Below the pieces are notes generated by a model. It was not told the DNA's origin. It saw nothing but the letters and a program-made list of their open reading frames with translations, and made no database searches. Positions 31,097 through 39,778 of a stretch of 64,000 nucleotides of DNA are shown here, one piece after another. The position numbers and the translations under genes were made by a program. Source of the stretch: Arthrobacter methylotrophus (GTDB taxonomy: Bacteria; Actinomycetota; Actinomycetes; Actinomycetales; Micrococcaceae). The number at the start of each line of letters is the position of its first letter. Position 1 is the first letter of the stretch. The stretch is from contig NZ_BAABED010000001.1 of the NCBI RefSeq assembly GCF_039539965.1, forward strand, positions 3,906,001 through 3,970,000, given 5' to 3'.

Positions 31097-32255
31097 AGTC
31101 TTGGACGATCTGGTGGCAGCCATAGCGGCCGGCCACACAGTCGGACTCGGAACGGTGGTGCGCACGTTCCGTTCCGCACCGCGGCCCGCCGGGGCCGCGA
31201 TGATGGTCGACGCCGACGGCAGCGCGGTGGGCTCGGTGTCCGGCGGCTGTGTCGAAGGCGCGCTCTACGAATTGGCCACCAAGGTGGTCCAGTCCGGCAA
31301 GCCGGTACTCCAGCGCTACGGCATCAGTGACGACGCCGCGTTCGAGGTTGGCCTGACCTGCGGCGGGATCCTGGACATTTTTGTCGAGCCGGTTTCCACT
31401 GGGATCTTTCCGGAATTGCCCCAAGTAGCGGACGACGTCGGCGCCGGCCGGCCGGTGGCCGTCGTCACCGTGATCGAACACCCCGATCCAGCTTGGCTGG
31501 GCCGTCATTTGGTGGTCCGTCCGGAAGGGTTCGTCGGCTCCCTGGGCAGCGAGCGCGCCAACCATGCGGTCTGCGACGACGTTCAGGGCCTGCTGGCCGC
31601 AGGCCGCAATGCCACGCTGATGTACGGACCAGACGGGCAACGCCGCGGGGAGGGCATGCGCGTGTTCGCCCTCAGTTTCGCTCCCCAGCCGCGGATGCTG
31701 GTGTTCGGCGCGATTGACTTCGCCGCCGCCGTCGCCAAACAGGGCAGCTTCCTCGGCTACCGGGTGACGGTGTGCGACGCACGCGCGGTGTTCGCGACGG
31801 CGGCCCGGTTCCCGCAAGCGGACGAGGTAGTGGTGGAATGGCCGCACCGCTATTTGCAAGCCCAGATCGCTGCAGGCCAGATGGATGAGCGCACGGTGAT
31901 CTGCGTGCTGACGCATGATCCGAAATTCGATGTCCCGTTGCTGGAGTTGGCATTGCGCCACGAGGTTGCCTACGTCGGGGCGATGGGGTCCCGCCGCACG
32001 CACCACGACCGTTTGGAACGGCTGCGCGAAGCGGGCCTCACCGATGCCGAGTTGGCCCGGCTTTCCAGCCCGATCGGCCTGGACCTGGGGTCCCGCACGC
32101 CAGAGGAAACCGCCGTGTCCATCGCCGCCGAAATCATTGCGCTGCATTGGGGTGGCGGCGGTCAGCGTTTGAGCACCATGGAAAAACGGATTCATCACGA
32201 ACCCACGGCCGACTCGGACCACGAGGATGCCGGGTACGAACTCAAGTCGAGCTAA
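31089..32255 (+). CDS. XdhC/CoxI-family molybdenum cofactor maturation protein
   Basis: A 388-residue protein. N-terminal XdhC motif GSVSGGCVEGALYELA; C-terminal Rossmann domain with RMLVFGAIDFAAAVAKQGSF, VCVLTHDPKFDVPLLELALR and YVGAMGSRRTHHDRLERLRE. XdhC binds and sulfurates Mo cofactor and hands it to the hydroxylase. ATG 31089 overlaps the coxE stop; TTG 31083 is a less likely start. Overlap with coxE puts it in the same operon. Confidence 0.9.
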   Translation: MREVLDDLVAAIAAGHTVGLGTVVRTFRSAPRPAGAAMMVDADGSAVGSVSGGCVEGALYELATKVVQSGKPVLQRYGISDDAAFEVGLTCGGILDIFVEPVSTGIFPELPQVADDVGAGRPVAVVTVIEHPDPAWLGRHLVVRPEGFVGSLGSERANHAVCDDVQGLLAAGRNATLMYGPDGQRRGEGMRVFALSFAPQPRMLVFGAIDFAAAVAKQGSFLGYRVTVCDARAVFATAARFPQADEVVVEWPHRYLQAQIAAGQMDERTVICVLTHDPKFDVPLLELALRHEVAYVGAMGSRRTHHDRLERLREAGLTDAELARLSSPIGLDLGSRTPEETAVSIAAEIIALHWGGGGQRLSTMEKRIHHEPTADSDHEDAGYELKSS

Positions 32256-32346
32256 GGCGCTTGCCCGCTCCGAGGAGTAACCTGTGTCACATCAGGACTG
32301 GATGCCGGGCAGTCGTGCTCGTCCTCCAAGACGACAGGAGATCCCC

Positions 32347-32859
32347 ATGGCGAGTTCCAAGACGATCACCGTCGACGTCGATGATGTGAGCTACACCGAT
32401 AATGTCGAGCCACGATTGCTGCTGGTCCAATACCTGCGCGAACGGCTCGGCAAGACCGGCACATTGATCGGCTGCGACACCACCAATTGCGGCGCCTGCA
32501 CTGTCCATCTGGACGGAGTCAGCGTCAAATCCTGCACCATGTTCGCGGTCCAGGCAGACGGCCACAGCATCACAACCATCGAAGGCCTGGCCCGGGACGG
32601 GAAACTCGCCCCGCTCCAGCAGGCGTTCCACCAATGCCATGCGCTGCAATGCGGTTTCTGCACGCCTGGAATGATCATGCAATCCGCGTCCCTGCTGAAC
32701 GAAAACCCGCACCCCACCGAGCAGGAAATCCGGGACGGCCTGGAAGGAAACCTGTGCCGGTGCACCGGGTATCAAAACATTGTCGCAGCGGTCCAGGCCG
32801 CCGCGGACGGCACGGTTTCCGCGGACAGCGACGCAACGGAAACGGCAGGTGTGGCATGA
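32347..32859 (+). CDS. coxS: Mo-hydroxylase small [2Fe-2S] subunit (CoxS-like)
   Basis: A 170-residue iron-sulfur protein. Plant-ferredoxin-type cluster ligands Cys43, Cys48, Cys51 and Cys63; second cluster ligands Cys102, Cys105, Cys137 and Cys139 (CGFCTPGM and LCRCTGY). It passes electrons from the Mo centre to FAD. ATG 32347 is preceded by CAGGAG. A 91-bp gap separates it from the XdhC gene and may hold a promoter. It overlaps coxL by ATGA. Confidence 0.93.
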   Translation: MASSKTITVDVDDVSYTDNVEPRLLLVQYLRERLGKTGTLIGCDTTNCGACTVHLDGVSVKSCTMFAVQADGHSITTIEGLARDGKLAPLQQAFHQCHALQCGFCTPGMIMQSASLLNENPHPTEQEIRDGLEGNLCRCTGYQNIVAAVQAAADGTVSADSDATETAGVA

Positions 32860-35225
32860 CCACCACTGAAGTCGGCAGGGCGCGCCTCCGCAAGGAAGAT
32901 GCGCACCTCATCACGGGACGTTCCAGATACACCGACAACATCACGCTCCCGGGAATGCTGCACCTGGCCATGGTGCGCAGTCCGTTCGCCCACGCGACGA
33001 TCATTTCGATCGATGCCTCCGGCGCGAAGTCTTCGCCCGGCGTCGTTGCCGTGCTTACCGGAACCGATGTGGCCGAGCTACAGGGAAGCCTGCCTAACGC
33101 CTGGCCGATCACGCCGGAGCAAAAGGCTCCGGCCCACCCGGCGATCGCCGTCGATACCGTGGCTTTTGCGGGCGAAGTGGTGGCGTGCATCGTTGCGCGC
33201 ACCGCGGCCGCCGCACGTGACGCCGTCGAACTGGTGGATGTCAGCTACGAGGAGCTGCCCGTCGTCTTGGACCTTGAGGAAGCGCTGAAGGATGAGGTGC
33301 TGGCCCACCCGGACCTGGGGACCAACAAATCGGCTACCTGGATCTTTGACTCGGGCGACGCCGGGACCGGCACGCCGGTCGCCGAGGCGCTGGAGGCCGC
33401 CGAAGTCCTCATTGAGCGCACGTTCTACCAGCAGCGGCTCATCCCCGCTTTCATGGAACCCCGATCGACCGTGGTTGACCCCACGGGTGAGCAGATCACA
33501 GTGTGGTCGGCCACCCAGATACCGCATATTCTGCGGCTCATGCTGGCTCTGACGTTGGGCATTCCGGAAAGCAAAGTGCGCGTGATCGCCCCCGATGTGG
33601 GCGGCGGCTTCGGCGGAAAACTTCAGGTGACCCCGGAAGAAGCCATCACCGTGCTGGCCGCCCGGCACACCGGCAAGCCCTGCAAATACACCGAGACCCG
33701 CAGCGAGTCCCTCATGGCGGCGCACCACGGCCGTGCCCAAGTGCAGAAGCTGAAGCTCTCGGCCACCAAGGATGGAATCGTCACCGGACTGGACGTGCAT
33801 CTGCTGGCGGACATGGGCGCCTACCTGGGCCTGGTCACCTCCGGAATCCCGATCCTGGGCGCCTTCATGTACAACTCCATCTACAAGTTCCCGGCCTACC
33901 GCTTCGAATGCACCAACCTCTTCACCAACAAGGCATGGACCGACGCCTACCGCGGCGCGGGTCGACCGGAAGCTACCTTCGCGATCGAGCGTTTGATGGA
34001 CGAACTCGCCGTCGAACTGGACATGGATCCCCTGGAGCTGCGGGAAAAGAACTGGATCAAGCACGAGGAATTCCCCTTCACCACCGTCGCCGGGCTTGAA
34101 TACGACACCGGCAACTATGAGGCGGCCACGGCGAAGGCCGTGGAACTCTTTGGCTACGACGAGCTCCGGGCCGAACAAGCGCGGCGCCGCGAAAGCAACG
34201 ATCCCGTCCAGCTCGGCATCGGCATCTCCACCTTCACCGAAATGTGCGGGCTGGCTCCCTCCCGGGTGCTCGGCGCGCTCAGCTACGCAGCCGGCGGCTG
34301 GGAGCACGCCCAGGTGCGGGTGCTGCCCACGGGCAATATCGAGGTGGTCACCGGTTCCTCAGCCCACGGCCAAGGCCACGAAACCGCATGGAGCCAGCTC
34401 GTGGCGGACAGGCTGGGCGTGCCCTTCGAAAATGTCGAGGTACTGCACGGGGACACCCAAACCTCCCAACGGGGCCTGGACACCTACGGCTCCCGCTCGT
34501 TGACCGTCGGCGGCATGGCTGTGCTCGCCGCGGCGGACAAGGTGATCGAGAAGGCCAAAGTTGTTGCCGCGCACATGATGGAGGCCAGCGAAGACGACAT
34601 CGAGTTCACGGACGGCAAGTTCAGCGTCAAGGGCACTGAACAGTCCACTGCACTCGGTGAAATTGCTTTCGCCGCCTTCTCGGCGCACAACCTGCCGGAC
34701 GGGTTCGAGCCCAATCTGGATTCTGATGCCACGTTCGACCCGCAGAACTTCTCCTTCCCGCACGGCACCCACCTGGCGGCCATGGAAGTAGACACCGAGA
34801 CCGGGCAAGTCACCATCCGCAAGTACGTTTGCGTGGACGATGTGGGCGTGGTGGTCAATCCGCTGATCGTGGAGGGCCAGGTCCACGGCGGCCTGGCGCA
34901 GGGAATCGCGCAGGCCCTTTACGAAGAGGCCGTACATGACGACGCCGGCACCCTGGTCACGGGCTCGTTTGTGGACTACCTGGTGCCCGGCGCACCGGAC
35001 CTCCCACACTTTACGACGGGGCGCACCGAGACCCCTTCGACCACCAACCAGCTCGGTGCCAAGGGAGTCGGCGAGGCCGGGACCATCGCCTCGACGCCCG
35101 CCATTGTCAACGGCATCCTCGACGCAGTGCGGCACCTGGGCGTGAAGGACATCAAGATGCCCTGTTCGCCCTCGCGTGTGTGGGCCGCCCTTGCAGAAGC
35201 CAAGATGACCGGAGGTGTGCAATGA
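32856..35225 (+). CDS. Molybdenum hydroxylase large subunit, form II CoxL type
   Basis: A 789-residue Mo-binding subunit: [11 protein letters not shown] and DVGGGFGGK near the N-terminal half, [15 protein letters not shown] and GAKGVGEAG near the end. The active-site loop is AYRGAGR (364-370), which marks form II; genuine CO dehydrogenases (form I) have AYxCSFR with a copper-binding Cys. So the enzyme is xanthine-dehydrogenase-family with unknown substrate, although the gene order mimics cox clusters. Coupled by ATGA at both ends. Confidence 0.9.
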   Translation: MTTTEVGRARLRKEDAHLITGRSRYTDNITLPGMLHLAMVRSPFAHATIISIDASGAKSSPGVVAVLTGTDVAELQGSLPNAWPITPEQKAPAHPAIAVDTVAFAGEVVACIVARTAAAARDAVELVDVSYEELPVVLDLEEALKDEVLAHPDLGTNKSATWIFDSGDAGTGTPVAEALEAAEVLIERTFYQQRLIPAFMEPRSTVVDPTGEQITVWSATQIPHILRLMLALTLGIPESKVRVIAPDVGGGFGGKLQVTPEEAITVLAARHTGKPCKYTETRSESLMAAHHGRAQVQKLKLSATKDGIVTGLDVHLLADMGAYLGLVTSGIPILGAFMYNSIYKFPAYRFECTNLFTNKAWTDAYRGAGRPEATFAIERLMDELAVELDMDPLELREKNWIKHEEFPFTTVAGLEYDTGNYEAATAKAVELFGYDELRAEQARRRESNDPVQLGIGISTFTEMCGLAPSRVLGALSYAAGGWEHAQVRVLPTGNIEVVTGSSAHGQGHETAWSQLVADRLGVPFENVEVLHGDTQTSQRGLDTYGSRSLTVGGMAVLAAADKVIEKAKVVAAHMMEASEDDIEFTDGKFSVKGTEQSTALGEIAFAAFSAHNLPDGFEPNLDSDATFDPQNFSFPHGTHLAAMEVDTETGQVTIRKYVCVDDVGVVVNPLIVEGQVHGGLAQGIAQALYEEAVHDDAGTLVTGSFVDYLVPGAPDLPHFTTGRTETPSTTNQLGAKGVGEAGTIASTPAIVNGILDAVRHLGVKDIKMPCSPSRVWAALAEAKMTGGVQ

Positions 35226-36076
35226 TTCCGAGCGCATTCGATTACGCCGCGCCTACGACGGTCGCTGAGGCACTGGAAGCGCTGGCCGGCGCCGGCGACG
35301 ACGTGAAGCTGCTGGCCGGAGGGCAAAGCCTCATCCCCGTGATGAAGCTACGCCTGGCCGACCCGGCGATGGTGGTCGACTTGGGCCGGATCGGCGAGCT
35401 GTCCGGCGTGAGCGACGACGGCGATGCCCTGCTGATCGGAGCAATGACAACGCACCACCAGATCGCCACCGACCCGCTCATTGCCGCACATGTGCCCTTG
35501 TTGGCCCAGGCCGCCGCGACGGTCGCGGATCCGCAGGTCCGCCACCGCGGCACCTTCGGGGGCGCTTTGGTGCACGCCGACCCGGCGGGCGACATGCCGG
35601 CGCCGGTACTGGCCACAGAGGCAACGTTCATCCTTAACGGACCGGATGGGGAACGCCGCGTAGCAGCGGCGGACTTCTTCCAGGGCTACTTCACCACCGC
35701 CGTCGACGACGGCGAGATCCTCACCCACGTCCGGGTGCCGAAGTACACCGCTTGGGGTTCCCACTATGAGAAGTTCACCCGGGTCGCCCAGCAATGGTCC
35801 ATCGTCGCGGTGGCCGCGATGGTCCGGGTTGAGGGCGGCACCATCGCCGAAGCCCGGATCGGACTGACCAACATGGCCAGCACGCCTTTGCGGGCCACCG
35901 CCGTCGAACAGGCACTGATCGGTGCCTCATTGACCCGGGAAGCGATCGCCGCCGCCAGCTCGCATGCTGCCGATGGCACCGATCCGGCCAGTGATCTCAA
36001 CGGGGACGCGAGGTACCGACGCCACCTGGCCGAGGTCTTGACGAAGCGGGCCGTTATCGCGGCCACCGGGCTCTAA
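35222..36076 (+). CDS. coxM: Mo-hydroxylase FAD subunit (CoxM-like)
   Basis: A 284-residue FAD-binding protein: KLLAGGQSLIPVMKLRLADP is the FAD-phosphate motif, and TVADPQVRHRGTFGGALVHA the second FAD loop. The C-terminal CO_deh_flav_C domain includes YEKFTRVAQQWSIVAVAAMV. It accepts electrons from the CoxS-like subunit and passes them to a quinone or other carrier. ATG 35222 overlaps the coxL stop. Confidence 0.93.
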   Translation: MIPSAFDYAAPTTVAEALEALAGAGDDVKLLAGGQSLIPVMKLRLADPAMVVDLGRIGELSGVSDDGDALLIGAMTTHHQIATDPLIAAHVPLLAQAAATVADPQVRHRGTFGGALVHADPAGDMPAPVLATEATFILNGPDGERRVAAADFFQGYFTTAVDDGEILTHVRVPKYTAWGSHYEKFTRVAQQWSIVAVAAMVRVEGGTIAEARIGLTNMASTPLRATAVEQALIGASLTREAIAAASSHAADGTDPASDLNGDARYRRHLAEVLTKRAVIAATGL

Positions 36077-36097
36077 CGGATACGGCGGGAGGCAGAC

Positions 36098-36868
36098 GTG
36101 GAACTCAAACATCACTTCGTGGTTCCCAGTTCGCTGGAGGACACGTGGAATTCCTTCAACCAATTGGAAGAAATAGCGCCCTGTTTCCCGGGAGCGACTC
36201 TCACGTCCGTGGACGGCGACCAGTTCACCGGCACGGTCAAGGTCAAACTCGGGCCCATAGCGATGATCTACACGGGAACCGGCGAATTTCTCGGGAGAAA
36301 CCAAGAAACGCACACCGTGGTCATTTCCGCCACGGGGAAGGACAAGCGCGGCAACGGTACAGCGGGAGCCACTGTGACTGCAGTGTTGAGCCCTGACGGT
36401 GACGGCACCTCGGTAGACGTCACCACCGATATGAACGTCACCGGTAAGCCGGCCCAATTCGGCCGGGGCGTCATCCAGGACATTTCAGACAAGTTGTTGG
36501 CGCAGTTTGTCCAGTGCGTGATCGGGAAGGCGCGCGGCGGGGCCACCGCGGATGCCGAGCCCGACGGCGGAGACGTGGCGGCGTCTGCCGAGTCCGGGAC
36601 GGCTGGGGGCGAGGTGGCGGAGCCTGTGGAGCCCGCCGCCGGTCCCACCGTCGCGAGTCCCGCGGCACCGGTGGCTGCGCCTCCGACGGCGCCTGTGTCT
36701 GCGACTGCGTCTGTGTCTGCGACTGCACCGCTGTCCGCGCCGTCGTCGGAATTGGATCTGGGTTCCGCCATGTGGCCGGTCCTGGTTCGCCGTTTCGGCC
36801 CGGTGTTCTGCGTCGCCGGTGTGCTGGTCCTGGTCGCCTGGCTTGTCCGGCGGTGTGGAAAGGACTGA
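36098..36868 (+). CDS. coxG: CoxG-like SRPBCC protein with membrane anchor
   Basis: A 256-residue protein with a GTG start and GGGAGG upstream. The N-terminal SRPBCC/CoxG domain begins MELKHHFVVPSSLEDTWNSF and has CFPGATLTSVDGDQFTG. A long Ala/Pro/Val linker follows, with a short repeat SVSATA, then a C-terminal helix VFCVAGVLVLVAWLVRR, a tail anchor. CoxG is thought to tether CODH to the membrane, so this would link the hydroxylase to the respiratory chain. Confidence 0.88.
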   Translation: MELKHHFVVPSSLEDTWNSFNQLEEIAPCFPGATLTSVDGDQFTGTVKVKLGPIAMIYTGTGEFLGRNQETHTVVISATGKDKRGNGTAGATVTAVLSPDGDGTSVDVTTDMNVTGKPAQFGRGVIQDISDKLLAQFVQCVIGKARGGATADAEPDGGDVAASAESGTAGGEVAEPVEPAAGPTVASPAAPVAAPPTAPVSATASVSATAPLSAPSSELDLGSAMWPVLVRRFGPVFCVAGVLVLVAWLVRRCGKD

Positions 36869-37005
36869 ACGCACCACTGAGCCCGTGCCGATGCTGGCTT
36901 CGCTTGATGCTGGCTTCGGACGGCGCGGCGGTCTTGCTGCGCGCCTCAAGGCGTCGATATCATCAGGGTGGGTTATGCAGCCGGCCCTCGGAACTTTGCC
37001 ATGGA

Positions 37006-37284
37006 GTGACCCATGATTCGCCGGACCCCCACCTCCCCGAAGATCCGCACGGCTGGAACTGCGCTGTGAACGCGCTCTTAGCCTCATGCCTGGAGGGTGA
37101 ACTGGATCCAGTCGGGGGGCTTGCCAGTCTGTCCATCGCCGAACTTAATTTCCTAGCGGACGCTCTCTTCAGGCTTCTCGACATCGGGAAGCCTGAGTTC
37201 GGGATCAAGTTTTGGTACGACGGAGTCCTGGACGAGTTGGCTGCCCGCGGCGAGGTGACGGCTACCCACTCGCGCGGGGACTAA
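37006..37284 (+). CDS. Small hypothetical protein after the cox-type operon
   Basis: A 92-residue frame from GTG 37006, with NCAVNALLASCLEGELDPVG and LASLSIAELNFLADALFRLL forming helices, then KPEFGIKFWYDGVLDELAAR. Leucine pattern and codon use look coding. No family recognised and no good ribosome-binding site seen. The last 23 bp overlap the end of the convergent MarR gene. A shorter start at 37066 (GTG) is possible. Confidence 0.45.
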   Translation: MTHDSPDPHLPEDPHGWNCAVNALLASCLEGELDPVGGLASLSIAELNFLADALFRLLDIGKPEFGIKFWYDGVLDELAARGEVTATHSRGD

Positions 37285-37768
37285 TCCTCGCGTCCTGCGG
37301 AAGCAAAGGCCTCGAAGCGGGATCTCCCCTGGTCTCAAATTGTTGATAGTTTGCCAGTTCCCGGACCAGTACTTTCAATTCCTGCCTGAACATCGACGTA
37401 TCGATGGACATCTGGGCCAGGACTTGCTGTTCCGATTCTTCAGCCTGCTCCAGGGCTTCCTTGCCGGCACTGGTCAGCGAGACGACGTGTACTCTGCGGT
37501 CCTCGGAACTTCGACGGCGGGCCACATGGCCGTGGGCTTCGAGCCTATTGAGGGTTTGGCCCATGGTTTGAGCCTGGACCCGCACGATCTGCGCCAGCGT
37601 GGTCTGGGTGATGGGGCCCGTGGCTGCAAGGACTTCCAGGGCGATGACTCCGGCGTGGGTAAGGCCGATCGACCTGAGATTCTCATCCCAAGCGTGTTCC
37701 ACCAGCCGGGCCGCTGTCGACAACAAGCGCCCCGTAGGCCAACGCTCAATGTCCGGCATGTTTCCCAT
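37262..37768 (-). CDS. MarR-family regulator
   Basis: A 168-residue regulator: LRSIGLTHAGVIALEVLAAT, ITQTTLAQIVRVQAQTMGQT (winged-helix recognition helices), then HVARRRSSEDRRVHVVSLTS, the basic MarR wing. The upstream open frame to 37948 is rejected because it overlaps the SQR gene and lacks conserved features. TACAAT overlaps the ATG region. It lies downstream of the SQR gene on the same strand and next to the Mo-hydroxylase operon, so either could be its target. The ligand is unknown. Confidence 0.88.
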   Translation of the reverse strand: MGNMPDIERWPTGRLLSTAARLVEHAWDENLRSIGLTHAGVIALEVLAATGPITQTTLAQIVRVQAQTMGQTLNRLEAHGHVARRRSSEDRRVHVVSLTSAGKEALEQAEESEQQVLAQMSIDTSMFRQELKVLVRELANYQQFETRGDPASRPLLPQDARISPRASG

Positions 37769-37940
37769 TGTAGCCGTGAGGGGATTTTGTGGAGTTGGGG
37801 GTAAGGGCAACGGGACGAGCTTCCGGCGTCCTCTCTCCTGTGGATCGCTGAGTTTCCTCAAAGGGTCATCCCGATTCGCGAAGTACCTCCGTGACATCCG
37901 ATCGTGCCGAAGAGCTCGGATGCGGGCCGCCACGCCTTGT

Positions 37941-39137
37941 TCAGACACGGCCTTTGAGTATCAGGTTCCAGTACATGAACGGCAAGCCGTAGCGTTTGAG
38001 CAGCCACATGTCACGGCGTTCCTTGGTTGTGTCAATAAAGGGAAGGCTAGGGGCCGGCTGGAGTGAATAATCAAATTCAGCCAGCAGCATCTTGCCGCGC
38101 GCCGTCGTCAGCGGGCAGGAAGAGTAGCCTTCGTACCGGGCCGCCGGGATCGCACCGTTGATCGCAGCCAGGAGATTCTTCACCAGCACCGGGGCCTGCT
38201 TTCGGATAGCCGCACCCGTTTTTGAGTTCGGAGTGGATCCGGCGTCACCCAAGGCAAAGATTTCCGGGTAGCGGACGTGTTGCATGGTGTTTTTGTCCAC
38301 TTCCACGTACCCGGCAGGGTTGGCAGGATCGGCCAACGGCGTGCGCTTGAGCCAGTCGGGGGCCGACTGCGGCGGCACGGCGTGCAGCAGATCGTAATGC
38401 AGCGATTCCTTGGACCCCTCTTTGCCGTCCGCGATGACAGCGGTCCGGGAGGAATGGTCCACTTCAACCATTTCACTGTTGAAGCGCACCTCGATTCCGT
38501 ATTCGGCCACCACGCGTTCGAGTTCCTTGGAGAAGATCTTGACCCCGAACATGCCCGGCGTCGGAAGAACCATCACCACCCGGATGTCCTCCAGCACCCC
38601 CTGGCTGCGCCAGTAATCTGCCGCAAGGTAGGCAATCTTCTGTGGAGCTCCGGCGCATTTGATCGGCCCGGACGGCTGGGTAAAGACGGCCGTGCCGGAG
38701 GTCAGGTTCTTGATCATGTCCCAGGTCTTGGGGGCGAGGTCGTAGCGGTAATTGCTTGAGGCGGCAGGCGACTCGATAGCTTCGGCCATGCCGGGGATCT
38801 TGTCCCAGTCGAGCTGAATGCCTGCGCTGACAACGAGGTAGTCGTACGTAACCGTCCCGCCCGAGGCGAGAGCGACGCTGTGCCGTTCCGGATCAATGTT
38901 CGTGGCAGCATCCTTGATCCAGGCAACCCCGTGGGGAATGACTGAGGACTGGGGGCGGACGGATTCCTCCTGATCGGCGCAGCCTCCCCCGACCAAGGTC
39001 CACAAAGGCTGGTAATAGTGCACCGCGCTGGGCTCGATCAGGCCGATGTCAGTCCGTCCGGAATGACGGAGTCTCGCTGCGACACTCACCCCGGCGTTGC
39101 CGCCGCCAATGATCAGAATCTCGTGGTGGATCCTCAT
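37941..39137 (-). CDS. Sulfide:quinone oxidoreductase-like flavoprotein
   Basis: A 398-residue FAD enzyme. N-terminal Rossmann motif ILIIGGGNAGVSVAARL; second nucleotide-binding-like region; FAD motif EIFALGDAGSTPNSKTGAAI. Three cysteines in the SQR positions (GGGCADQE, GPIKCAGAP, GYSSCPLTT) argue for sulfide oxidation with polysulfide transfer rather than NADH dehydrogenase-2. The type II/SQRDL-like group feeds electrons from sulfide to quinone at the membrane. ATG 39137 has AAAGGG 8 nt upstream. Confidence 0.85.
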   Translation of the reverse strand: MRIHHEILIIGGGNAGVSVAARLRHSGRTDIGLIEPSAVHYYQPLWTLVGGGCADQEESVRPQSSVIPHGVAWIKDAATNIDPERHSVALASGGTVTYDYLVVSAGIQLDWDKIPGMAEAIESPAASSNYRYDLAPKTWDMIKNLTSGTAVFTQPSGPIKCAGAPQKIAYLAADYWRSQGVLEDIRVVMVLPTPGMFGVKIFSKELERVVAEYGIEVRFNSEMVEVDHSSRTAVIADGKEGSKESLHYDLLHAVPPQSAPDWLKRTPLADPANPAGYVEVDKNTMQHVRYPEIFALGDAGSTPNSKTGAAIRKQAPVLVKNLLAAINGAIPAARYEGYSSCPLTTARGKMLLAEFDYSLQPAPSLPFIDTTKERRDMWLLKRYGLPFMYWNLILKGRV

Positions 39138-39473
39138 GTGTAAACCCTTTCGATGAATCGAGCGCCTGCGTCTATGCGGCAAACAACAGTCGACGTGTTC
39201 CTGAGCCTACGTGGGCGGCAAGAGGCAGTGGCTTAAGGTGAAGAACTCGCCACTGGGTCAAGGACTCTCAGCTCGTCGGGAGGGGCAGCAGCCCGCAGTA
39301 GTCCGGCGGATATGGCCGAGCAGGAGGCGACGGTGATTCCGAGGCATCTTAGGAGAGTCCGGTAATGACGGGTAATCAGCTGCGGATTTGGGTGGACTGC
39401 AGCGGCTCGCCCGGTATCCGGGGGGCTTGGCATTTGCGTTGATGTTGAAGTTAAAGTTCTTGATCGTGAAGCC
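39138..39473. other. Gene-free stretch upstream of the SQR gene
   Basis: Contains the presumed SQR promoter and nothing else that can be supported. The open frames seen on the minus strand have no recognisable motif. Confidence 0.4.
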
Positions 39474-39650
39474 ATGTTCCCGCAAGACCTCTCGGATTTC
39501 CCGGCTGATGCGGTGGACTATGTTGCCAGTCAGGTGAAAACCGAGGTCTCGGTCCTCGTGGACTATGAATGGACAGACAGAATCTCAAGGCCTCATCGTG
39601 CTCAGATCCGTTCGGTGTTTGGCTTGGCCCGGGTTGAGCTGAGGGAAGAC
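39474..39650 (+). pseudogene. N-terminal remnant of a Tn3-family transposase (DUF4158)
   Basis: The frame reads FPQDLSDFPADAVDYVASQV, then VLVDYEWTDRISRPHRAQIR and SVFGLAR, which matches the start of Tn3-type transposases (DUF4158). The similarity stops near 39645, after which the frame is nonsense. No inverted repeats were found. It is a relic next to the toxin-like gene. Confidence 0.6.
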
Positions 39651-39778
39651 ACGGAATCCGTTCACCACGAACCACGGTGCCGCTGTACGCAGAGAGCCAC
39701 TGAATCTATGAAGGCTCGCACTGACGCAGCGGTCCCGCGTTCTAGGCCTTGGTCCGCTTCTGGCCAGTCAGCTGATCA

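Noticed and set aside
32856..35225. Calling the large subunit a genuine CO dehydrogenase
   Set aside because: The loop AYRGAGR is form II; the copper-binding Cys of form I is absent.
39233..39485. Two leftward open frames upstream of the SQR gene
   Set aside because: Short, overlapping, no recognisable domain; non-coding looking.
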